This document shows, piece after piece, positions 1 through 5,320 of a DNA stretch of 5,320 nucleotides. Position 1 is the first letter of the stretch. Each line of letters starts with the position of its first letter. Made by a program: the position numbers and the translations under genes. Origin of the DNA: Bryobacteraceae bacterium (lineage in GTDB: Bacteria > Acidobacteriota > Terriglobia > Bryobacterales > Bryobacteraceae); contig JASHQT010000076.1 of NCBI GenBank assembly GCA_030039005.1, positions 1 through 5,320 of the forward strand. The letters run 5' to 3'. The notes beneath the pieces were generated by a model. The model was not told the DNA's origin and did no database searches. It saw only the letters and a list, made by a program, of their open reading frames with translations.

Positions 1-169
1 CGACGTTCTTCGAGGCGCCGGGCTGGACATGTACGCCGCCCGCGTCGGCATTCAAGACCAGACGGGTAGCCGAGGTGACGGGCATCGATTTCCGGACGTG
101 GTCTTCGTCGGAATCCACGGCCTTCAACAGGGCGGCGCAAACCAGAGCAGCGGCCAGCAAACGGAGCAT
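1..169 (-). CDS. Exported protein, possibly DUF4097-like, N-terminal 56 residues only
   Basis: This gene runs off the left edge, so only the first 56 residues are visible. The start is well supported: ATG at 169-167 is preceded by a perfect AGGAGGT ribosome binding site with a 5-base gap. The protein begins MLRLLAAALVCAALLKA, a short basic start and hydrophobic core typical of a Sec signal peptide. The cysteine at residue 11 does not sit in a convincing lipobox. After a charged linker (VDSDEDHVRK) comes RLVLNADAGGVHVQPGASKN, a beta-strand pattern like the first repeat of DUF4097 (putative adhesin, beta-strand-repeat) proteins, which often open with a short motif of this kind after the signal peptide. 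That assignment rests on about 20 residues and is tentative. Export is well supported; function is unknown. The gene is divergent from the propeller operon, with 120 bases between the two starts. Confidence 0.7.
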   Translation of the reverse strand, partial: MLRLLAAALVCAALLKAVDSDEDHVRKSMPVTSATRLVLNADAGGVHVQPGASKNV

Positions 170-174
170 CGGCG

Positions 175-181
175 ACCTCCT
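175..181 (-). promoter_or_regulatory. Strong ribosome binding site of the left-edge gene
   Basis: Read on the minus strand, these bases are AGGAGGT, a full match to the anti-Shine-Dalgarno sequence, 5 bases before the ATG at 169-167. It settles the start of the partial gene and shows that this truncated reading frame is a real gene. Confidence 0.85.
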
Positions 182-223
182 ATGTAGTGTTAATACGCAC
201 CAACGCGCATTTCGTTCGCAAAA

Positions 224-277
224 ATCCCTCGTATTCCTTGCCTCCCTCGTCTTCCTGGTCTTCCTTCGTTCCTATAT
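224..277. repeat. Pyrimidine-rich tract of degenerate 9-base units
   Basis: The plus strand divides into consecutive 9-mers: ATCCCTCGT, ATTCCTTGC, CTCCCTCGT, CTTCCTGGT and CTTCCTTCG, followed by TTCCTATAT, which is one base out of register. The approximate consensus is CTTCCTNGT. Almost all purines fall at the last positions of each unit, so the strand is strongly pyrimidine-biased. Similar short, degenerate tracts of the kind CTTCGTGTCCTTCGTG occur between genes in many environmental bacterial genomes; I place this in that loose group from memory of their look, not from a search. It lies just upstream of the propeller gene, so it may lie within or next to its promoter. It is unlikely to code: the periodic hydrophobic peptide in one frame simply reflects the 9-base period. 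Confidence 0.6.
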
Positions 278-289
278 CATGGATGCGTT

Positions 290-1531
290 GTGACTACCTA
301 TTTCACGCGCATAGCCGCGGTTGCGGCGGCTGCGGTCGGCGTCGGGATTGCCCTGATCGCCGGCAACGCGCCGTCCACCTCGGTTCAGTTCACCACCCAC
401 CTCATCACCGACAAGCTGCGTGGCGGCTACAGCGTCGCCATCGCCGACGTGAATCACGACGGCAAGCCGGACATTATTCCAGTTGCGGCCGGCGGTACCG
501 AGCTGGCCTGGTATGAAAATCCGACCTGGGAAAAACACGTCATGCTGAACGACAAGCGGGCCATGCTGTGGGCCGCGCCCGCCGACATCGACGGCGACGG
601 CATCCCGGAATTTGCGCTGCTCGCCGATTTCGGCCGGGATCCAAAAACCGCGAAAGGCTCGGTGTGGCTGTTGAAGAGCCAGACCAATCCCAACGAGATG
701 TGGAAGTCGTATCTGGTTGGCTACGTACCCACCGCTCACCGCGCCGCTTGGGCCGATCTGGAAGGCAACGGGAAAAAGGAAATCGTCGTTGCGCCGCTAG
801 TCGGTTTGAAGGGCTGGGAAGAGCCGAAATATCAAGATAAAGTGCCGTTGTATTACTGGCGCGTCCCGTTGGTACTTGATGGAACCTGGCAGCGCGAGAC
901 GCTGGATGACACATCCAATGGCATGCTTCACGACCTGCATACGGTTAAGTGGACGCCCGGAAGGCGGGACGAGCTGCTCCTTGCCGGCTTCGATGGCATC
1001 GCGCTGTTTACGCCCACCGGTCACGGCGAAAAGCTGCATCTGGAACGCAAGCAGCTTTCGCCAGGCGACGCCGAGCGAGCGGTACCCGGCGAGGACGAAA
1101 AGACCCAGGGCGCCAACGACATGTTCCCGATTTACATCAAAGGCAAGCGGTTCCTGGCGGCGCAGGAGCCGTTCCATGGCGATCAGATTGTTGTTTACGT
1201 GAACAAGAACGGGCAATGGGAGCGCCACGTAATCTTCAAGGGGTTCATTCAGGGTCATCAAATCGCGGTGGGCGATCTGAACGGCGACGGGCGCGACGAT
1301 ATCGTCGCCGTGGATGTCACCAACCGCGGGCACCCGCTTCCGGCCAGCGTCCACATTTTTTATTCGGAAGACGACTCGGGCACCCAGTGGCGTCACGAGC
1401 TGCTGGATGAAAACATGATGGCCGGATCGGGCGTGAGGATTGCCGACATCAATGGCGACGGCCGTCCCGACATCGTCGCCATCAGCGGAAATCAAGTGAA
1501 GTATTACGAAAACATGGGAGCCGCGAAATGA
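290..1531 (+). CDS. Exported seven-bladed FG-GAP/VCBS beta-propeller protein
   Basis: This 413-residue protein begins with a basic start and a hydrophobic stretch (about residues 8-25) that acts as a signal peptide or membrane anchor. The GTG start is chosen because no other in-frame start would keep this signal; no good ribosome binding site precedes it. The rest reads as seven blades, beginning near residues 47, 93, 150, 217, 276, 323 and 380. Five blades carry the calcium-binding loop of FG-GAP/VCBS repeats: DVNHDGKPD (53-61), DIDGDGIPE (99-107), DLEGNGKKE (156-164), DLNGDGRDD (329-337) and DINGDGRPD (386-394). The third loop is degenerate, and blades 4 and 5 lack it. The first blade ends in AWYENPTWEKHV, a pattern I associate with the propeller part of aldos-2-ulose dehydratase-like proteins, but the cupin domains of that fungal enzyme are absent. 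Its role is therefore unknown: a ligand-binding scaffold or a sugar-acting enzyme are both possible. The stop overlaps the next start in ATGA, so the two genes are probably translated together. Confidence 0.9.
   Translation: MTTYFTRIAAVAAAAVGVGIALIAGNAPSTSVQFTTHLITDKLRGGYSVAIADVNHDGKPDIIPVAAGGTELAWYENPTWEKHVMLNDKRAMLWAAPADIDGDGIPEFALLADFGRDPKTAKGSVWLLKSQTNPNEMWKSYLVGYVPTAHRAAWADLEGNGKKEIVVAPLVGLKGWEEPKYQDKVPLYYWRVPLVLDGTWQRETLDDTSNGMLHDLHTVKWTPGRRDELLLAGFDGIALFTPTGHGEKLHLERKQLSPGDAERAVPGEDEKTQGANDMFPIYIKGKRFLAAQEPFHGDQIVVYVNKNGQWERHVIFKGFIQGHQIAVGDLNGDGRDDIVAVDVTNRGHPLPASVHIFYSEDDSGTQWRHELLDENMMAGSGVRIADINGDGRPDIVAISGNQVKYYENMGAAK
1516..1520 (+). promoter_or_regulatory. Ribosome binding site of the PPC gene, inside the propeller gene
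   Basis: GGGAG lies 7 bases before the ATG at 1528-1530, within the last codons of the propeller gene. Together with the ATGA stop/start overlap it allows both re-initiation and independent initiation, and it supports the chosen start of the PPC gene. Confidence 0.7.
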
Positions 1532-2046
1532 AAACCATCCTGGTTCTGCTGGCAGCGAGTCTGAGTCTAGCCGCGCAATCGGCCGCGCCGAACGATCCGA
1601 ATTATCTGCCGCGCATCGTTCCCGTTAAACCCGGCCTGGCGCCGAAGATGAAAGTGGAGACGCTGCCTGCCTCGCCCTCACGCTCGTTCGCCGTGCATTT
1701 TTCTGCCGGCGATGAACTGATGTCGGGCATGACCGAATTCGCCGAAAAATATAATCTCAAACTCAGCGAAGTCCGCGGATTGGGCGGTATCAGTTCAGCG
1801 GTGGTTTCGGCCTACGATCCGGAAAAGGGCGCGTTCAAGCGCTTCAACATCGATCAGAAAGGCGAGCTGGTCTCACTGCAGGGCGAGATCACGATGCAAA
1901 ATGGCAAGCCGCAGTTCCACGCGCACGTGGTCTTCGTGCTCGTAGACGGCACGGTCCACGGCGGGCATTTAGTGGAAGCCCACATCAACCCGATTGCGAA
2001 TTTATTCGTGAACGAATACGATACGACGGCGAGCGGCAGCCATTAA
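1528..2046 (+). CDS. Exported PPC (DUF296) domain protein
   Basis: This 172-residue protein has a clear Sec signal peptide (MKTILVLLAASLSLAAQSAA, cleavage likely between residues 14 and 20), a proline-rich linker to about residue 50, and one PPC/DUF296 domain from about 53 to 165. Family hallmarks are visible: the helix region GDELMSGMTEFAEKYNLKLS (61-80), RGLGGISSAVVSAYDPEKG (83-101), SLQGEITMQNGKP (116-128), FHAHVVF (130-136) and VHGGHLVEAHINP (143-155). Histidines 131, 133 and 147 fall where the family commonly has a histidine cluster, and some archaeal and bacterial members are reported to bind zinc there. PPC domains are found in plant AT-hook proteins and as stand-alone, apparently cytoplasmic bacterial proteins, so a signal peptide argues against DNA binding here. 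The gene overlaps the propeller gene by 4 bases and is the last gene of that operon. Its biochemical function is unknown. Confidence 0.9.
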   Translation: MKTILVLLAASLSLAAQSAAPNDPNYLPRIVPVKPGLAPKMKVETLPASPSRSFAVHFSAGDELMSGMTEFAEKYNLKLSEVRGLGGISSAVVSAYDPEKGAFKRFNIDQKGELVSLQGEITMQNGKPQFHAHVVFVLVDGTVHGGHLVEAHINPIANLFVNEYDTTASGSH

Positions 2047-2053
2047 TCGCCGT
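2026..2053. terminator. Hairpin spanning both convergent stop codons, possible bidirectional terminator
   Basis: ACGGCGA (2026-2032) and TCGCCGT (2047-2053) are perfect 7-base inverted arms around a 14-base loop. The loop ends in TTAA, which holds the stop codons of both the PPC gene and pirin. No T-run follows the stem on either strand, so it is not a classical intrinsic terminator. It could still slow polymerases or protect 3' ends at this gene-dense convergent junction, or be a chance inverted repeat in GC-rich DNA. Confidence 0.3.
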
Positions 2054-2954
2054 TGCGCTGCAGGAATGTACCCTGCTCCAGCTCGGTGAACGCTTCGCGA
2101 AGCTGCTCCTGCGTGTTCATCACGATCGGGCCGTACCACGCCACAGGCTCCTGGAGCGGCTTGCCCGACACCAGAAGGAAGCGGAGGCCTTCTTCGCCCG
2201 CCTGCACGCTCAGCTCATCGCCCTGATCGAACAGCACCAGCGACCGGTTGTCGGCGTCGACGGGCGGTGTGGTGTCGAGCCAGCCCACGCTTTCGGTCGG
2301 CACCGCCAAAGGCCCCGAAGCATTGCAGAACTTGCCGTCGCCGGAGAATACGTAGGCGAACGCATGCCGTGTGGTCTCGATGGGCAGCACTTTGCGTTTT
2401 CCCGGAGGTACCGAGACATCCAGGTACATGGGATCAGCCGCAACGCCATCCACCGGCCCCCGCTTGCCCCAGAATTCGCCGCACACGATGCGTACTTCGG
2501 TGCCATCATCATCGGTAACCAGCGGAATCTCAGGCGCCTTGATCTCCTGATAGCGCGGCGCGGTCATCTTGAGGTCCGCCGGAAGATTGGCCCACAGTTG
2601 AAACCCGTGCATGCGCCCGCTCTGGTCGCCTTTGGGCATCTCCTGATGGATGATGCCGCGGCCCGCAGTCATCCATTGGACGTCGCCGGCCGCGATAGTC
2701 CCGCGATTGCCCATGCTGTCGCCGTGATCGACGGTTCCGGCGAGCACATAGGTAACGGTCTCAATGCCGCGATGTGGGTGCCATGGGAAGCCGGCTAAAT
2801 AATCTTCGGGAACGTCATTGCGAAAGTCGTCGAGAAGCAGAAATGGATCGAAATCGGAGGTAGTGCCAAAACCAAACGCACGGCGCAGATGCACGCCCGC
2901 TCCTTCGAGCGTCGGTTTGGACTTGATGAGTTTCTTTACGGGTCGAATAGACAA
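2043..2954 (-). CDS. Pirin family protein (metal-binding bicupin)
   Basis: The 303-residue product matches pirins along its whole length. The N-terminal cupin carries the metal site in GFPWHPHRGIETVTYVLAG (His59 and His61) and GRGIIHQEMP (His103 and Glu105). These are the four ligands that hold the non-haem metal in pirin and in the E. coli quercetinase YhhW. The C-terminal pirin domain ends with KPLQEPVAWYGPIVMNTQEQ, the family signature. I chose TTG at 2954-2952 because GGGGAGG lies 5 bases upstream and the protein then starts MSIRPVKKLI, as pirins usually do. An in-frame ATG at 2987-2985 would add 11 residues but has no ribosome binding site. There is no signal peptide, so it is cytoplasmic. 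Bacterial pirins have been linked to quercetin 2,3-dioxygenase activity and to binding of metabolic enzymes; which applies here cannot be read from sequence. The gene lies 65 bases after the permease gene on the same strand, so readthrough is possible. Confidence 0.93.
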   Translation of the reverse strand: MSIRPVKKLIKSKPTLEGAGVHLRRAFGFGTTSDFDPFLLLDDFRNDVPEDYLAGFPWHPHRGIETVTYVLAGTVDHGDSMGNRGTIAAGDVQWMTAGRGIIHQEMPKGDQSGRMHGFQLWANLPADLKMTAPRYQEIKAPEIPLVTDDDGTEVRIVCGEFWGKRGPVDGVAADPMYLDVSVPPGKRKVLPIETTRHAFAYVFSGDGKFCNASGPLAVPTESVGWLDTTPPVDADNRSLVLFDQGDELSVQAGEEGLRFLLVSGKPLQEPVAWYGPIVMNTQEQLREAFTELEQGTFLQRNGD

Positions 2955-2959
2955 GGTAG

Positions 2960-2966
2960 CCTCCCC
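2960..2966 (-). promoter_or_regulatory. Ribosome binding site that fixes the pirin start at TTG
   Basis: On the minus strand these bases read GGGGAGG and stand 5 bases before TTG at 2954-2952. The longer ATG start at 2987 would place this site inside the coding sequence and has nothing comparable upstream. Confidence 0.7.
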
Positions 2967-3019
2967 ACACAGCAGGGTAACACCCATCAGATGCAGCCCG
3001 ATCCCGTAGCGATGCGCTG

Positions 3020-5320
3020 CTATTCATCGCGCAGGGCCTTCACCGGATCTACCAGCGAGGCGCGGCGCGCGGGCTCGTAGCAGGCCAGCACCGTGATGAT
3101 GAGCAGCGGGATCGCGATCGCCGGGAACAGCGCGTAGTTCAAATGATCGAACGTGGCGACCCACGCCAGCGTGATCACCGCGCGGCACGCAAAATAACTG
3201 ATGATCAATCCGATCGCGCAGCCGATCGCCCCGAGAACCAGCCCTTGCCGCAGAATCATGCGGATCACTGTGGGCCGGTCGGCTCCAATCGCCATACGGA
3301 TGCCGATTTCGCGCGATCGCCGGCTGACCGAATAGCTGATCAAACCGTACAATCCGATCATCGAGAGCACCAGGCCCATCAAGCCCAATCCCGCGACGCT
3401 TTCGGCGATGATATCCGGCGTCTTCACCGCGCGCTGCGTATAGTAATCCTGCATGGTGCGCGCGTTGGTGACTGGCATGTCGCGATCGATGCCGCGCACT
3501 ACGTCCCGCACCACGGGCGCGAGCGTCGCCGCATCGGTTGCGTCGCTTTCGACCATCAGGGTGAGAGCCGGAAGTTTCTCCTGCGTGTAAGGCAGATAGA
3601 TGAAATCCTGGGGAGGCTCGGCGATCCAGAAGTATTTCGCTATTTTCGCGATACCCACGATCTCGACCAGCGGTCCGGTAGCCGAGCGCATGTGGAAGCG
3701 TCTTCCAAGTGCGTCCTGATGCGGCCAATAGTGATGCGCGAACTGTTCGTTCACCACGGCCACCAGCGGCGTGTCCTGGCCGTCCGTCTCCAGGAACCCG
3801 CGCCCGCGCAGGATGGCAATGCCCGCGGTTTGGAAATAACCGTCGCTTACATAGTCATTGGGGACGGAAATCGAATCCTGCTTGGGCGGAAGCGTGTAGC
3901 CTTCGGGAACGATGTTGACTCCGCCGCCGCCCAGAAGCGGAATGGCGGAGATCAAAGCGGCCGAACGCACTCCCGGCGCCTGGCGGGCTTTCTCCAAGAG
4001 ATCCCTATAGAACCGGCGAGTTTGATTCTCATCGTAATGCTCCGGCGTAGTGTCGAGGCTGGTGAGATACAGGCGGTCGATGCGAAAGCCGGGACCCGCG
4101 AGCAGCTCGCCGCGGAAGCCTTCGAGCAAAACCGCCGAGACGATCAGCAGAACCAAAGACAAAGCCACCTGGCCGGCGACGATGGAGTTGCGCCCCCACA
4201 AACGGCGCTTACCCGCGCTATCGGCGTCGGCCGCCTTAAGCGACGACACCAGATCGAGCCGCGTGGTTTGCAGCGCCGGCGTCAGGCCGAACAGGAATGT
4301 GCTGATGAGCGAAGCGGCGATGGTGAAGATCAGCATGCGCTCATCCACCGAAACGTGGAAAGCCAGCGGCACATCGATGGGGATCGGGATGCTGTTAAAG
4401 AAACTCGCGCCGCCATAGGCGACGGCTACGCCGAGAATCCCGCCACCGAGGGCGAGCAGCAGATTTTCGAGCAGCAGTTGGCGGATGAGCGCGCCCCGCG
4501 CCGCGCCAATCGCCAGGCGCACCGCCATTTCTCGGGAGCGGGCCCGAGCGCGGCTCAGCAGCAAACCCGTGACATTCGCGCAGGCTACCAACAGCACGCA
4601 GAACGAAAGTAATAGCAGCATCACCACCAGCGCAGCGTTCGGGGGCGATTGCCGGATACGCATCTGAAGCTCGGTTGCAACCTCCACCGGATGATCGCGG
4701 TCGTCCTGCGGGTACATTTGCGCGAGGTGGCTCCAGATGGCGTTCATATCCGCCGCGGCCTGCGCGACGCTTACACCCGGCTTGAGATGTCCTTTCACCG
4801 TCAACCAGCGAATGTCGCGCTTTTCGAGATTGTTGGCTCCCATCAGGCGCGGCGACATCGCGAGCGGGACGAACATCGCGTATTTGACGTACTGGTCAAG
4901 GCCCGTGAACTCCTCCGGCGCGACGCCAATCACCGTGAACGGCACGCTGTTCAGCCAAAGAGTGGAACCCACAACGGAGGCGTCGGAGTTCAATTGGTGG
5001 ACCCAGAAATCGTGACCCAGCACCACGACGGCTTCGGGGCCGAGTTCCTGGTCCTCGGAATCCATGAACGCCCGCCCCATCACCGGCTGCACGCCCAAGG
5101 TGCGGAAGAAGTTACCGGAAACAAACATGCCGACCGCGATTTTAGGAAGAGCCTTGGGGTCCCGCTTGAAGCCGAACTGCGCTCCTGACGCCGCCATCAA
5201 TCCGTCGAAGGTGTGATTGCCGTCGCGATAGTCGCGGTAATCGGGATAGGATAACGCGGTATTGGCGAAAATCTGGTCCTTTGTTGTGGCCACCGCCGCG
5301 ATCCGGCTCGGCTCCGGCAC
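3020..5320 (-). CDS. ADOP-type duplicated MacB/FtsX permease, N-terminus outside window
   Basis: The 766 visible residues form a duplicated ABC-type permease of the MacB/FtsX class. Order: first periplasmic MacB core domain (about 1-195), first FtsX domain with membrane segments near 229-252, 282-303 and 328-348, another membrane segment at 380-400, second periplasmic domain (about 405-610), and second FtsX domain with segments near 640-664, 695-715 and 728-748. Both FtsX halves show the typical loop after their first segment: SRARARSREMAVRLAIGAAR (256-275) and SRRSREIGIRMAIGADRP (666-683). The end, ACYEPARRASLVDPVKALRD, is the usual family terminus. The first visible residues (PEPSRIAAV) normally follow the first membrane helix, so roughly 60-90 residues should lie beyond the edge and the GTG at 5320 is probably an internal valine. 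No ATPase gene is visible. Family members are abundant in Acidobacteriota, often near PadR-type regulators; substrate is unknown. It sits in the inner membrane and stops with TAG. Confidence 0.93.
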   Translation of the reverse strand: MPEPSRIAAVATTKDQIFANTALSYPDYRDYRDGNHTFDGLMAASGAQFGFKRDPKALPKIAVGMFVSGNFFRTLGVQPVMGRAFMDSEDQELGPEAVVVLGHDFWVHQLNSDASVVGSTLWLNSVPFTVIGVAPEEFTGLDQYVKYAMFVPLAMSPRLMGANNLEKRDIRWLTVKGHLKPGVSVAQAAADMNAIWSHLAQMYPQDDRDHPVEVATELQMRIRQSPPNAALVVMLLLLSFCVLLVACANVTGLLLSRARARSREMAVRLAIGAARGALIRQLLLENLLLALGGGILGVAVAYGGASFFNSIPIPIDVPLAFHVSVDERMLIFTIAASLISTFLFGLTPALQTTRLDLVSSLKAADADSAGKRRLWGRNSIVAGQVALSLVLLIVSAVLLEGFRGELLAGPGFRIDRLYLTSLDTTPEHYDENQTRRFYRDLLEKARQAPGVRSAALISAIPLLGGGGVNIVPEGYTLPPKQDSISVPNDYVSDGYFQTAGIAILRGRGFLETDGQDTPLVAVVNEQFAHHYWPHQDALGRRFHMRSATGPLVEIVGIAKIAKYFWIAEPPQDFIYLPYTQEKLPALTLMVESDATDAATLAPVVRDVVRGIDRDMPVTNARTMQDYYTQRAVKTPDIIAESVAGLGLMGLVLSMIGLYGLISYSVSRRSREIGIRMAIGADRPTVIRMILRQGLVLGAIGCAIGLIISYFACRAVITLAWVATFDHLNYALFPAIAIPLLIITVLACYEPARRASLVDPVKALRDE

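Larger units (their letters stand above)
170..289. promoter_or_regulatory. Divergent intergenic region, presumed to hold two promoters
   Basis: This 120-base region separates two genes reading away from each other, so promoters for both should lie here. Only weak candidates are visible. For the minus-strand gene, TATTAA (195-190 read on the minus strand) could be a -10 element; the nearest -35-like TTGCGA (221-216) is 20 bases away, which is too long. For the propeller gene, TATATC at 273-278 could be a -10 element and would give an almost leaderless transcript starting near 285; no -35 match is seen at the right distance. I see no clear operator palindrome. The right-hand half is taken up by the periodic pyrimidine-rich tract described separately. 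Confidence 0.35.

Noticed and set aside
75..293. A plus-strand frame of 72 codons across the left intergenic region.
   Set aside because: It runs antisense to the left-edge gene, which has a strong ribosome binding site and signal peptide, and then through the 9-base tract, which explains its periodic Leu/Val/Phe end.
797..1495. A 232-codon minus-strand frame opposite the propeller gene.
   Set aside because: It mirrors the repeated Asp/Gly codons of the calcium loops, giving recurring valine-, aspartate- and histidine-rich stretches. It has no domain of its own, and the plus strand is clearly coding.
2364..2798. A 144-codon plus-strand frame opposite pirin.
   Set aside because: It is an antisense shadow with no ribosome binding site or recognisable domain; pirin is conserved over the full stretch.
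290..2954. The propeller plus neighbouring pirin cupin as a split aldos-2-ulose dehydratase (propeller plus cupins).
   Set aside because: Pirin is a full, typical cytoplasmic pirin on the opposite strand, whereas the propeller is exported. The resemblance in domain list is most likely coincidence.
2955..3019. A dedicated promoter for pirin in the gap after the permease gene.
   Set aside because: No convincing -35/-10 pair is visible in these 65 bases. Expression may come from readthrough or from a promoter inside the end of the permease gene.
3009..3030. Inverted repeat GCGATG / CATCGC around the permease stop codon, as a terminator.
   Set aside because: The arms are only 6 bases with a 10-base loop, and no T-run follows on the minus strand, so it is too weak to call.
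3143..4612. A 489-codon open frame on the plus strand, antisense to the permease.
   Set aside because: Its translation is rich in Arg, His, Gln and Asp with no recognisable domain or membrane pattern, and the opposite strand encodes a clear permease throughout. Long open antisense frames are common in GC-rich genes.

Overview
The window looks like chromosome of an Acidobacteriota bacterium, most plausibly a Solibacter/Bryobacter-like member of the Terriglobia. The main reason is the large minus-strand permease (3020-5320): two MacB-type periplasmic domains, each followed by an FtsX domain, fused in one chain with no ATPase visible in the window. This is the layout of the family named acidobacterial duplicated orphan permease (ADOP). 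Moderately high GC and several secreted proteins of poorly defined role fit the same group. The taxonomic call is an inference from gene content.

Layout. Positions 1-169 (minus) hold the start of a small exported protein, cut by the window edge, that resembles a DUF4097-type beta-strand-repeat protein. Positions 170-289 are a divergent intergenic region with a pyrimidine-rich tract made of roughly 9-base units. Positions 290-2046 (plus) are a two-gene, translationally coupled operon: an exported seven-bladed FG-GAP/VCBS beta-propeller protein, then an exported PPC (DUF296) domain protein, joined by an ATGA overlap. Positions 2043-2954 (minus) encode a pirin-family cupin protein that meets the operon tail to tail; both genes use a shared TTAA for their stop codons. 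Positions 3020-5320 (minus) encode the permease, whose N-terminus lies beyond the right edge.

How the genes may work together. The propeller and PPC genes are the only pair with strong evidence of joint expression, and both products carry export signals, so they probably act together outside the cytoplasm. The propeller places three histidines at matching blade positions and resembles the propeller part of aldos-2-ulose dehydratase-like proteins, so a carbohydrate-related role is conceivable but unproven. Pirin follows the permease on the same strand after 65 bases and could be read through from it, but nothing in the sequence links their functions.

No RNA gene, CRISPR array, insertion sequence or phage-like gene was seen. 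Most of the window is ordinary. The least explained parts are the coupled exported propeller-PPC pair and the 9-base periodic tract.
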